From: Aurantibacter crassamenti
GTDB lineage: Bacteria > Bacteroidota > Bacteroidia > Flavobacteriales > Flavobacteriaceae
NCBI RefSeq assembly: GCF_016811105.1
Contig: NZ_JAFBGM010000001.1
Location: 2,484,126-2,548,125 of the forward strand
Length of the DNA stretch: 64,000 nucleotides
Direction of reading: 5' to 3'
A program made the position numbers and the translations under genes. Shown here piece after piece: positions 18,204 through 27,780 of this stretch. The notes under the pieces were generated by a model. The model did not search any database. It was not told where the DNA came from and saw only the letters and a program-made list of their open reading frames with translations. Positions within the stretch are counted from its first letter, which is position 1, and every line of letters begins with the position of its first letter.

Positions 18204-19154
18204 TTATTTAAAATATTGTATTGCATATGCAATAATAACGCTGACAATCAAACCCATATTTACTTTACCGAAGTCTTTGAGTATATGTGCATACGATATT
18301 TTTAATTTATCTCTATCCAGTAAATAATTAATAGCTATTTCTCTTCCAGCTAAAATACCAATAAAGGTCCACGTGGTGCTCATTGGTATAGAACTCAAAG
18401 TTCCTAAAAAGTAAAGGAGTAAACCGTAACATAAATCAATTAAAGTGGCTGATCGAATATGCTGAATATTTGATTTTTGATTTATGATACCTTGAATTTT
18501 TCCACCTCTTTTATTGAAAATGTATGCCATTATTAGTAAAATAGCACCAATTGACACTATTAATTCTTGCAAGTTTAGCCTTCGTGGAAGAAAAACAAAA
18601 ATATTGGCAAAATCTTGTATAAGCCATTGTGACCACAAGAAGCCCGTTGAAAACCACTGCGCTATGATCCAATATGGCTTTTGTTTTTTCTTATCCATCA
18701 GCCGTAAAGAAGCTTTTGATTCAAAACGTTTGGCTATAAAGTAATAGAGAATTAATGCTGATGTAAAAGCTAGGGAATACCCTAAAACAGACTTTAAAAT
18801 CATTTTCTCAATAACTTGTCCTGAAGAAAAAACACTCAAAATCATAAACGTAGTACTTACGGGTATTCCGAAGCGGGTTATAATTAGTAGTGATAGGGGA
18901 GCAAGTAGATACCACCACGGTATATGCTCTGGTAGTGGAATATTATCTAATCTGCCATACGATACATCACCTGCATTGTTGAACCAACCGTAACACAAGG
19001 TAATTACAAGAATAAATGATGCAAAAGTCCATAAATACCACCATTTGGTTTTATGGTTAGATGCAATAAATGTTCCTAAGGTCTGAATAACGTCATTCGC
19101 AATAACGGCATACGCCGTAATTAGGAATCCTAAATAAATAACTGCTACTTCCAA
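18204..19154 (-). CDS. Divergent PiT-superfamily inner-membrane permease
   Basis: 316 residues with about nine to ten membrane segments. Two inverted-repeat signatures recall PiT transporters: ANDVIQTLGTFIASN (compare GANDVANAFGT) near 18-32 and paired segments GIPVSTTFMI (near 96) and IPMSTTWTFIGILAGRE (near 250). It is shorter than true phosphate PiT proteins and lacks the full signature, so the substrate is uncertain. The gene starts two bases after the epimerase gene stop, in the same tight operon as DgcN and DgcA, so it could bring D-glutamate, an N-acyl amino acid or a small peptide into the cytoplasm. That role is inference. Confidence 0.7.
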   Translation of the reverse strand: MEVAVIYLGFLITAYAVIANDVIQTLGTFIASNHKTKWWYLWTFASFILVITLCYGWFNNAGDVSYGRLDNIPLPEHIPWWYLLAPLSLLIITRFGIPVSTTFMILSVFSSGQVIEKMILKSVLGYSLAFTSALILYYFIAKRFESKASLRLMDKKKQKPYWIIAQWFSTGFLWSQWLIQDFANIFVFLPRRLNLQELIVSIGAILLIMAYIFNKRGGKIQGIINQKSNIQHIRSATLIDLCYGLLLYFLGTLSSIPMSTTWTFIGILAGREIAINYLLDRDKLKISYAHILKDFGKVNMGLIVSVIIAYAIQYFK

Positions 19155-19156
19155 AA

Positions 19157-20218
19157 TTATAAGGTGATTTTACCTAACCCAGGATATTCACTAGGGTATA
19201 ATATTCCTTTCTCAAGTCGAAATAGTTTCTTGAAAGGATCTTCTTCTATGTCTAAATGTCCATCAAGATCCGCATATTTAATATTGGGTCTTGATAAGGC
19301 AAAATGTAACCCAGCAGAAATACCTAATCCGCATTCATCAATACACCCTACCATAGCTTCTAGCTTTGCTGATTTAGCAACTGAGTTGATATGCATTCCT
19401 TCAAGTATTCCTCCAACTTTTTGTAGTTTAATATTGACCATATCTAAACGTTCGTTTTGGGCTAAACGAAAAGCATCTTTGAGGGTTTTTAAGCTTTCAT
19501 CTGCCATAACAGGAATGGCTACTTGATTGGTCACTTCGCCCATTCGTTCATCTTTACCCACTTTTGTAGGTTGTTCGAAAATTTCAATTCCGACATTTTC
19601 TGTAGCCTTTACAAATGCCAAAGAATCTTCAACACTATATCCTTGATTACCATCAAAGCGAAGAATTAATTTAGGATGATTTTCGCGTAACCGAATCATC
19701 TTTTGAATGTCTTCTTCTAGGCTTAATCCACCTTTCACCTTTATAATCGAAAATCCTCTTGCTATAAAATCTGAGGCTTGTTCTAAAGTTTTATCCAAGG
19801 GAAGAATACCGATAGTAATACTAGTTGCAATTTCAGTTCGGTAGCCGCCCAAAAATTGATATAAAGGCACATCGCATTTTTTGGCTACCAAGTCTAAAAG
19901 TGCCAAATCGACCATTGCAATGGCTGAAGATTTTACTTTGAGTAATCCCCTAAGGTCATCAATTATTCTAGCATAATGAAATGGGTTTTCATTTATCAAA
20001 TAAGGAATTATAGTTTGGTTAATGGCTTGTTCAACATCCGCGGCTGTTTCTTGTGTCACTTCTATATCAGGTGCAGCACAACCATAGCCAACTAATGAGG
20101 AATCAGTTTCTATTTTTAAAATAAAATTAGTGGTCTTTGAAATGGTTTCATAAGCTATAGTATAAGGTTCTGAAAGCTTCAAGTTTAACCGTTCGTAAGA
20201 CACTTTTGTAATTCTCAT
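19157..20218 (-). CDS. dgcA: Enolase-superfamily epimerase, probable N-acetyl-D-glutamate racemase (DgcA) or Ala-Glu dipeptide epimerase
   Basis: 353 residues of the muconate-lactonizing subgroup. Acid/base lysines lie in KVKGG (K160, K162) and NIKLQK (K264); metal ligands are D189 (RFDGNQG), E215 (FEQP) and D240 (MADES). The family includes L-Ala-D/L-Glu epimerases of murein peptide recycling. Because the gene lies two bases after a DUF1611/DgcN gene, the closest known arrangement is the D-glutamate pathway in which DgcN acetylates D-Glu and DgcA converts N-acetyl-D-Glu to N-acetyl-L-Glu. Both readings involve D-glutamate from peptidoglycan; sequence alone cannot choose. Confidence 0.85.
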   Translation of the reverse strand: MRITKVSYERLNLKLSEPYTIAYETISKTTNFILKIETDSSLVGYGCAAPDIEVTQETAADVEQAINQTIIPYLINENPFHYARIIDDLRGLLKVKSSAIAMVDLALLDLVAKKCDVPLYQFLGGYRTEIATSITIGILPLDKTLEQASDFIARGFSIIKVKGGLSLEEDIQKMIRLRENHPKLILRFDGNQGYSVEDSLAFVKATENVGIEIFEQPTKVGKDERMGEVTNQVAIPVMADESLKTLKDAFRLAQNERLDMVNIKLQKVGGILEGMHINSVAKSAKLEAMVGCIDECGLGISAGLHFALSRPNIKYADLDGHLDIEEDPFKKLFRLEKGILYPSEYPGLGKITL

Positions 20219-20220
20219 GC

Positions 20221-21306
20221 TTACTTTTTATAAATATTCAGTTGCTTTTCGAGAACTTTAATTAAACCATCTACACCATTTGCAAGTACATCAAAAGCTG
20301 GCAACCCTGTTTGCTTTGTAATCTCTGCACAAGCCGGTAGTATTTCATCTTTAGTCATTCCTTCATGGTTTACTGTTATGGCAATTACTTTCTTTCCAGA
20401 AATCATCTCAATTGCACTAATCTGTTTTTTTAATGTGTGTAATTTGTAACCTGGAAACCCATCATATTCTATACGTTTTGGAGCGTGTTGCAATACCACG
20501 AAGTCTGGGCGACCTGCTGCCAAAATCTCAAAACCTCCGGGGTATGCCGGATTCATTAAGCTTCCTTGTCCTTCAATTACAACAACATCTGGTTTTTCAT
20601 TTTTATAGGCACTAACAACTGCGTGCTCAATTTCACCTGAAACAAAATCATTGATACAACTGTCCATAACCATACTGTATTTTGCACCTTGCATCCAAGC
20701 TGTTTGACCCGTGCCAATCATTTGAGCACTATAATTATGGTCTCTAAACCCTTTGACAATAAGCCAAGCAGTAGTGCGTTTTCCGATAGCAGAGTCTGTT
20801 CCTAAAACTGCCAGTTTTAAACAATCTACTTTTTCAATTTCTCCTGAGAAAAAATGAAGTGTATCTCTATCTGGTGTTTTTCGAATATCGCGCACACGAC
20901 AGTTATTTTCATCGGCAATAGTCATTAACTTTTTGTCATTGCTTATAAAGTCATGAAGACCACTGTCAATATTCCAACCCAAGCGCAACACTTTTTCTAA
21001 TGTAGCCTTAGCTTCGTTTGGTAATCGACCACCATCTGGAGCCAAACCCACAACTAATGTTTTAGGCATACTACCTGTTTCTTTAAGTTCTTTAATAGCA
21101 GATTCAATTCCTTTGAAAATTGGAGTTCCATTGTTTTTACCATCTAAAACTTTTCCGGCATCTTTTCCAGCATAGGTACTATCTATAACACCAACAATTT
21201 GATATCGTTCAGTGAACCTAACTAAGCCATGTGCAGTTTTTCCATTTGGCGTATTAAAAGCACCTTCACAAAATACCAGTGCTTTACCATCTATTTTTTT
21301 CTTCAT
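20221..21306 (-). CDS. dgcN: DUF1611-family protein, probable D-glutamate N-acetyltransferase (DgcN)
   Basis: 361 residues. An N-terminal Rossmann-like part (1-150, with LVVGLAPDGGRLP) is followed by a P-loop-like domain with GTDSAIGKRT at 169-178 and IEGQGSLMNPAYPG near 244-257, the pattern of the DUF1611 family. Members named DgcN in marine Proteobacteria and haloarchaea acetylate D-glutamate as the first step of its catabolism. The gene is flanked at 2 and 6 bases by the DgcA-like epimerase and a PLP enzyme, so all are translated from one message. Family assignment is firm; the acetyltransferase activity is inferred from the pairing with DgcA. Confidence 0.82.
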   Translation of the reverse strand: MKKKIDGKALVFCEGAFNTPNGKTAHGLVRFTERYQIVGVIDSTYAGKDAGKVLDGKNNGTPIFKGIESAIKELKETGSMPKTLVVGLAPDGGRLPNEAKATLEKVLRLGWNIDSGLHDFISNDKKLMTIADENNCRVRDIRKTPDRDTLHFFSGEIEKVDCLKLAVLGTDSAIGKRTTAWLIVKGFRDHNYSAQMIGTGQTAWMQGAKYSMVMDSCINDFVSGEIEHAVVSAYKNEKPDVVVIEGQGSLMNPAYPGGFEILAAGRPDFVVLQHAPKRIEYDGFPGYKLHTLKKQISAIEMISGKKVIAITVNHEGMTKDEILPACAEITKQTGLPAFDVLANGVDGLIKVLEKQLNIYKK

Positions 21307-21312
21307 TTACTT

Positions 21313-22374
21313 TTAATTTTTTGCTGTTAAAACCGCCACAAAACGGTCTGGTTCAAAATTCATTTTTTCATGCATATCTAATAAGCCGATTAGTCCTGCA
21401 GTTGACGCTGGAAGAATTTTGAACCCCTCTTTTTTTAATAAGAAGGATGTCATTTCCTTCATTTTTTTATCACTTACGTTATAAGCTTCGCCTTTGGATT
21501 CTCGAATTGCATAAAGTGCCTCTTCACCATCAAAACTGTGCCAATTAATTAGTGGTTCGTTGTACTTAGTTTCTTTTATAATTTCTGGTTTTAGATCTTT
21601 ACAATGGTCTAATCCTTGCACAAAAGACTGTATAATAGGGTTTTTTCTAGTAGACGACGCAGCTATCATTTTAGGTATTCTTGAGGTCTTGCCTTTTTTA
21701 TAAAGACTTGCAAACCCTCTGTAAATACCAGCAAACAAAGTACCGTTAGAAACTGGCGCTGCACAATATTTTGGTGCATCGCCTAAATCTTCATAAATCT
21801 CATAGGCAATCTGAGCATAAGCAGAAATTTGAAGCGGCGTATTTGCCCCGCCAGGGTTGGCATCATACCAATCATGTTTTTGTGCTAATACGCTACTTGA
21901 TTTAACTACATCTTCATAACTGCCTGGCAGCCTAATAATTTCAGCACCTAGTAATTCCATTTCTAATACCCTATCAGTATGATAACTTTCAGGAATATAT
22001 ATTTTACAATGTATACCGCCTAAATTAGAAGCTAGTGCTATAGCAACACCATAATTACCACAGGTTGCTAGTGAAACAGTATTAAACTCACGTCTTAATG
22101 CATCATAAATTTGTGCAAAAGCAATTCGATCTTTTTGTGTACCCGTGGGGTTGTCACCTTCATATTTAATGAATAGTTGTCTTATGTTGAATTCTCTTTC
22201 AAAGGATTTAGCTCTTGAGAGTCCGGTATCGCCAACTTCTAAGCTAATAATATCTTCAAAACACTCTAATCTGTCCACCAAAGATTTGCTTTTATCCTTT
22301 ACAAAATTGGATAACCTATTGCTTTCTAACGATGTTTTATTGTCAGCGTTTTTTACGCCATCCCTTAAATTCAT
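21313..22374 (-). CDS. Threonine-synthase-like PLP-dependent enzyme of unknown substrate
   Basis: 353 residues of the fold type II (tryptophan synthase beta/threonine synthase) class. The PLP lysine is K81 in NPTGTQKDR, the cofactor-binding Asn lies in SLATCGNYGVA near 101-111, and PVSNGTLFAGI near 208 fits the phosphate loop. It lacks the long N-terminal part of true threonine synthases. First gene of the dgc operon, six bases before dgcN. A role in making or breaking an amino acid linked to D-Glu or to a D-Glu-containing compound is plausible, but nothing in the sequence names the reaction. Confidence 0.8.
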   Translation of the reverse strand: MNLRDGVKNADNKTSLESNRLSNFVKDKSKSLVDRLECFEDIISLEVGDTGLSRAKSFEREFNIRQLFIKYEGDNPTGTQKDRIAFAQIYDALRREFNTVSLATCGNYGVAIALASNLGGIHCKIYIPESYHTDRVLEMELLGAEIIRLPGSYEDVVKSSSVLAQKHDWYDANPGGANTPLQISAYAQIAYEIYEDLGDAPKYCAAPVSNGTLFAGIYRGFASLYKKGKTSRIPKMIAASSTRKNPIIQSFVQGLDHCKDLKPEIIKETKYNEPLINWHSFDGEEALYAIRESKGEAYNVSDKKMKEMTSFLLKKEGFKILPASTAGLIGLLDMHEKMNFEPDRFVAVLTAKN

Positions 22375-22448
22375 CTTAACTGTTTTTATGATGAAGGTAC
22401 ATTAAATATGTATTCAAAATTTAGTGAGTTTTATCTAAAATACTTATG

Positions 22449-22456
22449 CAAAAGTA
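22449..22456 (-). promoter_or_regulatory. TAnnTTTG -7 box of the dgc operon
   Basis: TACTTTTG on the minus strand (22456 to 22449), a perfect match to TAnnTTTG, about 75 bases before the PLP-enzyme ATG. No clear -33 element. Its position after the terminator at 22690-22719 supports separate transcription of the dgc operon. Confidence 0.4.
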
Positions 22457-22689
22457 ATTTGCGTTTCAAAGAGAAACAGGAACCTAGGTGGCTGTTTTAG
22501 GTATTTTTAGCCATTTTCATTTCATTGATATAATGGTTTGAATAGGCTGGAAGAAATGGATTTTGTTTAATATAGAATTAAACTATTAATGTTGCTTTTG
22601 TAAATAGTGAAATAAGATATAAGGCATTATCTGCGTTCAAAAATTATTACAATCTAATATTAAAAGCAGTATTAGTTGCACTTATTAAA

Positions 22690-22719
22690 AAATAAAAGGG
22701 TGCTAAAAATTTAGCACCC
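22690..22719 (-). terminator. Rho-independent terminator after SusD
   Basis: GGGTGCTAAA (22698-22707) pairs perfectly with TTTAGCACCC (22710-22719). Read on the minus strand the hairpin is followed by TTTTATTTTTT, so it ends transcription coming from the susCD genes. The 22375-22842 gap that contains it holds no other gene that I can support. Confidence 0.8.
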
Positions 22720-22842
22720 CTTTACAACTCAATTAACTCAATCAACTACTTTAAAATAGTTTAGTAACCATCATTCTATTTGATTTTCGAATTTTGGTCA
22801 ATTTCCATTTAAGGAATATTCATTTTACTCCATTCATTATAA

Positions 22843-24612
22843 TTATTCAATTATTTCTAATGGGGGAACGTTACCAGCATAGCCATCATAACCATAATTT
22901 TGGTTGATAACACCTAGTGTATTAGCTGTTATAATTTTAGAAGGTACTGGCCAGAGGGCATGAAATGGTTCCATACCAGCTGTGTTGCCTAATAAAGTTA
23001 CTTTCTTTTCATAGGTTTTATTATACCTCATAACACGGTCATAATAGTAATTCTTATCTCCAAACGTACTAAGGCTATAACCATCTCTATTCAGTTGCGC
23101 AAGTATATAAGATGCCCGAACTAATTCTGAGTGTCTTGGTGCTTCAGCAAAAAGTTCTCTAGCTCGTTCATCAAAAATGAAATCAAGCGTAACATCACTT
23201 GATGTTATAGGTAAAGCGTTGGCTCTTGCCCTTACTTTGTTAATATCATTTGCAGCATTTGCAAAATCATCTTTCCAGTAATACGCCTCAGCTCTAAGTA
23301 AGTAAGCCCCAGCCAATCTGAATAAATACCAATCTCCATTTCCACCCATCGGTCTTGCAGTTGGGTCATCTTGTGGAACATGCATAATATAATATGGCAT
23401 TGCATATATGTATTTAAAAGTATCCAGTTCTTGAGCAAAATATGCTTCATTCACAGGTTTTCCGAAATCTACCGAAGCAGGGTTGTTGTATAGTAATTCA
23501 TCCTTATCTGTCCAGTTAATATCAGCACGTCTTAAATCTTGCGTGTTATCCCAAGTCTGTCCACCATAATTCCATAATTTATATTGGTAATGATGTGTAA
23601 GGCGAACATTACAGTTACCTCTACCTAATGAATCATACATAACTTTACCAGTACCGTCAGTAGTCATTCCAGGAGCACCTTGACTATCTAAAACCGCTGG
23701 TTGAAACCATTGTGCGTTGTAATTACGCATTGTAAATAATCCATCAGACCTTGCATCAGACGGAGCTTCATAGCGATCAACTACTGCAAGAATTGTTTCT
23801 CTGTTTTCAGGAGTGTTGAAGTTTTTAGGGCGGTGAAGATCCCAGATTAGGTTACGTTTTGTATCAGCTACATCAACACCAAATCTACTTTCCATTAATG
23901 AGTAAGGTCCTTCAATTACCTTGTTTATTGTGGCAAGAGCCTTGTCGAATTCGTTACTTGCTAAATAAACTTTTGTCAATAAATAATTTGCCGCACCTTG
24001 AGAAATATCACCAGGCCCTACACTTGCTGGTAACCATTGCGCAGCAAACTCTAAGTCTTCCTGCAATTTTGCTAAAATGGTCAACCTGCTTGTTGATTGA
24101 AAATCTAGTTTTTCGCCTGTGATTTCCTCATTTACAAACGGTACATCTCCATATGTATGTACTAGACGATAGTACCAATATGATTTGTGCCATAAAGCTT
24201 CGGCTAAAATTACATTTCGATCTTCTTGATTGACCCATTCAATATCATCGATTCTAGATATCGCAACATTTGCATTTTTAATATGTCCAAATGTCTCAGT
24301 AAAAAAATCTAAGAAAGGATAGTATTGCGATTGATTGGGTGTTAGTTTGTGAAAATCTAACTGAGACCAAGGTGATGCCAAATCAGATGCTGAATACTCA
24401 GCAGCTATAGAATTTAAATATCCAGTATTTTCAGATTTTAATGCTTTTCTCAAGGTAAAAAGCATTGATTCAAAGCCATCTTTATCAACATAAACATTTT
24501 CAGGGCTGAAAAAAGATTTTGGTTGTGGATCTAACCAGTCTTTAGAACATGATGTAATCATGACTAACATAACCAAACCTAATATTGCGAGTTGTTTTTG
24601 TATTTTTTTCAT
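22843..24612 (-). CDS. SusD/RagB-family nutrient-binding lipoprotein
   Basis: 589 residues from the ATG at 24612 (the frame runs two codons further to a TTG). Lipobox MITSC places the acylated Cys at about residue 22. The N-terminal SusD domain (DWLDPQPKSFFSPENVYVDKDGFESML), TPR-like helices and the C-terminal RagB domain (DWYLFRLAGAYLLRAEAYYWKDD) are all visible. It caps the SusC barrel encoded 21 bases upstream and binds the ligand at the cell surface. The ligand is unknown; neighbours suggest a D-Glu- or amino-sugar-containing compound. A terminator follows. Confidence 0.95.
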   Translation of the reverse strand: MKKIQKQLAILGLVMLVMITSCSKDWLDPQPKSFFSPENVYVDKDGFESMLFTLRKALKSENTGYLNSIAAEYSASDLASPWSQLDFHKLTPNQSQYYPFLDFFTETFGHIKNANVAISRIDDIEWVNQEDRNVILAEALWHKSYWYYRLVHTYGDVPFVNEEITGEKLDFQSTSRLTILAKLQEDLEFAAQWLPASVGPGDISQGAANYLLTKVYLASNEFDKALATINKVIEGPYSLMESRFGVDVADTKRNLIWDLHRPKNFNTPENRETILAVVDRYEAPSDARSDGLFTMRNYNAQWFQPAVLDSQGAPGMTTDGTGKVMYDSLGRGNCNVRLTHHYQYKLWNYGGQTWDNTQDLRRADINWTDKDELLYNNPASVDFGKPVNEAYFAQELDTFKYIYAMPYYIMHVPQDDPTARPMGGNGDWYLFRLAGAYLLRAEAYYWKDDFANAANDINKVRARANALPITSSDVTLDFIFDERARELFAEAPRHSELVRASYILAQLNRDGYSLSTFGDKNYYYDRVMRYNKTYEKKVTLLGNTAGMEPFHALWPVPSKIITANTLGVINQNYGYDGYAGNVPPLEIIE

Positions 24613-24633
24613 CTTCAAGATTATTTAAGGTTA

Positions 24634-27600
24634 TTATAATGTTAAACTAAATCCTAATGAAAAAGTCTTTGTCATTGGATTGTTTAGAGATTCAGGATCC
24701 CAACCAGGCCATTTTGAAAAATAAGCTAGATTGTGTCCGGAAAAGAAAAGTCTAGCACTAGAAATACCGTAACGATCCATAAAATCAGAAGGAACGTTGT
24801 ATGATAAGGTTACATCTTGAATTCTAATAAAAGAGCTCTTCTTGTAGATTTGTAAGCCACCGCCATAAACTGTATTATTAGCGATAAGTCGAGGATAATC
24901 ATTTATTGGATTTTCTGGGGTCCAATATGGAATGTTCACTTCGTTTCTTCTGTCATAGGTATCACTTCCGCCTTGACGTAACGCATAAGAAAAAGCATCT
25001 ATTTGTCCGAATTCACCTCTTAGAAAAACTGAAGCAGTAAAGTTCTTTAAGAAATTAAACTGATTTCTCATTCCCATTCTAAAACGAGGCTCTGTGTTAC
25101 CAATGAACTGTTTATCTTTTAATTCTTCATAAATATTGTCACCGTCTACATCTTCTGCTTTCCAATCACCAGGTTCTAATCCTACAGCGGCAGCGGCAGC
25201 AGCTTCATCAACTTGCCAAATACCTAAAGTTTTATAATCCCATACCGCATCTATAGCATGCCCTGGGAACCATTGATTGGTATAATCTGGTAATTCAACA
25301 CCATCTTCATCAAAGTTGCTAAATAACTTTTTGATCTTGTTACGGTTAAGTGCGAAGGTCAGATTCGTTTTCCAAGTTAAATTCTCATTGCTAACATTTA
25401 CCGTATTTAATGTAAATTCTACCCCCGTATTTTGTAACTCACCAAGGTTTGCTAAGATTGATTCATACCCTGTAATTTCAGGTAATTTTCGCTCCATCAA
25501 AAGGTCAACTGTTGACATAGAATATACATCTGCTGCAAAAGTTATTCTGTTTTGATATAAGCTTAAATCAAGACCGAAATTGAGTGATTCTGTTTTCTCC
25601 CATCGTAGCGAACGATTAGCTAAAGTACTATTGAATACACCTACCTGAGTATTAGTACCATCATAATAAATATCAGATTCAGTTTGTGCCAATGAACCAT
25701 ATATATCGATATCACGGTTACCATTTATTCCCCAAGAAGCTCTTAGCTTCATTTGATTCACAGCATCAATATTGAAAAAACCTTCATCTGAAACTTTCCA
25801 TGCTAAAGCTACCGCAGGAAAAACAGCTCTTGGATTTTCCTGTCCAAATGCAGAATACCCATCTCTTCTCACAGAGGCTGTTAAAAGATATTTGTCATTA
25901 AAAACATAATTTAAACGTGCCATTGAGGCATCTGCAGTTGATTCTCTATCATCTGTACTTACTGCAGGGTTTACACCATACTGAAGACCATGAAATCCGA
26001 GATTTTCATTGGGTGTGAACTGTTCATTTTGTAAATAAGAGAATGAAGATTTATTTTGTTCTGCACTTTGCAGTAATGTTAAATCAAAAGAATGCTTACC
26101 GAATTCTTTTTTCCAAGTTAGTATATTGTCGAATATCCAATTGTATGAAGAATACTCTTCTCTCGTACCAAATCCACTTTGACCACCTGGTATTGTTTCA
26201 GAAGACCAAAAATTATAATCTCCATATGATTCAAATCTTGGTTGGAATGATAATTTATATTTAATACCGAAGGGTAATTGAATATTAGTATACAATGTAC
26301 TAAACAACGAGTTAATTTTATTCGTGCGTTGTTGCCCATAATAGTTAAGTAAAGGATTCTCAATGGTAAAATCATTAGGATATCTTTTAATAGTACCATC
26401 TTCATTATACTCAGAACCATAAGGACTCATGCGAAGCATGTTAGATAAATTTACATTTGAACCACTATTTTGATCTACAGAAACAGCTCCTTCGTCCCTA
26501 TTTGTAAATTGGGTATTCATCCCAATATCCATCCATTTGGTAGGTTTAAAATTCAAGTTCAATCTTGTTGTAATTGCAGAATAGTCATCACCCAAAAGAA
26601 TACCTTCATTTTCTTGGTACCCCATAGACCAAAAATAGGTGACCTCATCAGTTCCACCATTTATACTCAAATCATATTTCTGTTGAATTGCACCACTACG
26701 TATTGTTTTATCATACCAATCAATTGAATTTCCATTGATATAATTTTCCATTTCAACAGGAAAAAATGTTAACCTGGTTAACCATTCTCTTGTATTATCA
26801 GCATTTGGATTATTACTTGCATTTCTCCATTGATCAATGCCTACACCATCAGGTAATTGGTTTGGGTTGTCATAATAGTAAGCAGGAGAGCTTGTGTCTA
26901 ATGCTCGCTTTACATCTTGACGAAATGATAAGTATTCTTCTGCATTGTTTGAAGCAAATTTATTGGTTGCGCTAACAACGCCAAGTTGTGATGTGAAATT
27001 GATAGTTGTTTTTCCTTTAGTACCACCTTTTGTCGTAATTAAAATTACACCTGAAGATGCTCGAGATCCGTAAACTGCGGCAGAACTTGCATCTTTCAAA
27101 ATATCAATTGATTTTACATCAGCCGGATTTATATCACGAATGCTTCCGTTGTAAATAGAACCATCAACAACAATCATTGGTTGGGTTGATGCATTCAATG
27201 AATTAGCACCCCTTACTTCAATTGATCCTTCGCCTGAAGCACTTGATGATTGACTCATGTTTAAACCGGCAACAGTACCTTGCAACATATCAGTAATCTG
27301 TGTCATATGTTGATCTTGGTAAGTTTCTGAGCTTACATTTGCCACAGATCCAGTAAGGTCACTTTTTTTCATTGTACCGTATCCAACCACAACAACTTCA
27401 TCTAGATTATTTGCATCTTCTTCTAAAGTTATATCTAAGTGAGATTGATTGGATACTTCAATTTCTTTAGTCACAAAACCCAGATAAGAGACCATAAGTG
27501 TAGCGTTTTGACTTCCTATTTGAATTGAAAAATTTCCATCAAAATCTGTCTGTGTACCGTTGGTTGTTCCTTTTTCAAGAATATTAGCACCAGGCAAAGG

Positions 27601-27780
27601 TTGTCCGTTTTGATCAAGTACAGTACCGTTAACCTGTTGTTGTATATTGTTTTCAAAAACAACCGAATTTGGTGTAAAACTAAAAACTGTTGTAACACAC
27701 ATAAAGAGAAAGATTCTCATCATGTTAATTAGCAGCTTGTTTTGTTCGCGAACAAGCACTTGGTTTAATTTAATTTCCAT
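24634..27780 (-). CDS. SusC/RagA-family TonB-dependent outer-membrane transporter
   Basis: 1048 residues: signal segment (about 18-36), carboxypeptidase-regulatory-like domain (about 50-130, VNGTVLDQNGQPLPGANILEK split as VNGTVLDQNGQPLPGAN), the LDEVVVVGYGTMKKSDLTGS TonB-box region, plug domain with AVYGSRASSGVILITTK, then a 22-strand barrel ending in the aromatic-like FSLGFSLTL. It has no STN domain, so it is not set up for sigma/anti-sigma signalling, unlike the second SusC in the window. Works with the SusD gene just downstream to import a ligand too large for porins. N-terminus is longer than needed; an internal Met (about residue 20) could be the true start. Confidence 0.96.
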   Translation of the reverse strand: MEIKLNQVLVREQNKLLINMMRIFLFMCVTTVFSFTPNSVVFENNIQQQVNGTVLDQNGQPLPGANILEKGTTNGTQTDFDGNFSIQIGSQNATLMVSYLGFVTKEIEVSNQSHLDITLEEDANNLDEVVVVGYGTMKKSDLTGSVANVSSETYQDQHMTQITDMLQGTVAGLNMSQSSSASGEGSIEVRGANSLNASTQPMIVVDGSIYNGSIRDINPADVKSIDILKDASSAAVYGSRASSGVILITTKGGTKGKTTINFTSQLGVVSATNKFASNNAEEYLSFRQDVKRALDTSSPAYYYDNPNQLPDGVGIDQWRNASNNPNADNTREWLTRLTFFPVEMENYINGNSIDWYDKTIRSGAIQQKYDLSINGGTDEVTYFWSMGYQENEGILLGDDYSAITTRLNLNFKPTKWMDIGMNTQFTNRDEGAVSVDQNSGSNVNLSNMLRMSPYGSEYNEDGTIKRYPNDFTIENPLLNYYGQQRTNKINSLFSTLYTNIQLPFGIKYKLSFQPRFESYGDYNFWSSETIPGGQSGFGTREEYSSYNWIFDNILTWKKEFGKHSFDLTLLQSAEQNKSSFSYLQNEQFTPNENLGFHGLQYGVNPAVSTDDRESTADASMARLNYVFNDKYLLTASVRRDGYSAFGQENPRAVFPAVALAWKVSDEGFFNIDAVNQMKLRASWGINGNRDIDIYGSLAQTESDIYYDGTNTQVGVFNSTLANRSLRWEKTESLNFGLDLSLYQNRITFAADVYSMSTVDLLMERKLPEITGYESILANLGELQNTGVEFTLNTVNVSNENLTWKTNLTFALNRNKIKKLFSNFDEDGVELPDYTNQWFPGHAIDAVWDYKTLGIWQVDEAAAAAAVGLEPGDWKAEDVDGDNIYEELKDKQFIGNTEPRFRMGMRNQFNFLKNFTASVFLRGEFGQIDAFSYALRQGGSDTYDRRNEVNIPYWTPENPINDYPRLIANNTVYGGGLQIYKKSSFIRIQDVTLSYNVPSDFMDRYGISSARLFFSGHNLAYFSKWPGWDPESLNNPMTKTFSLGFSLTL

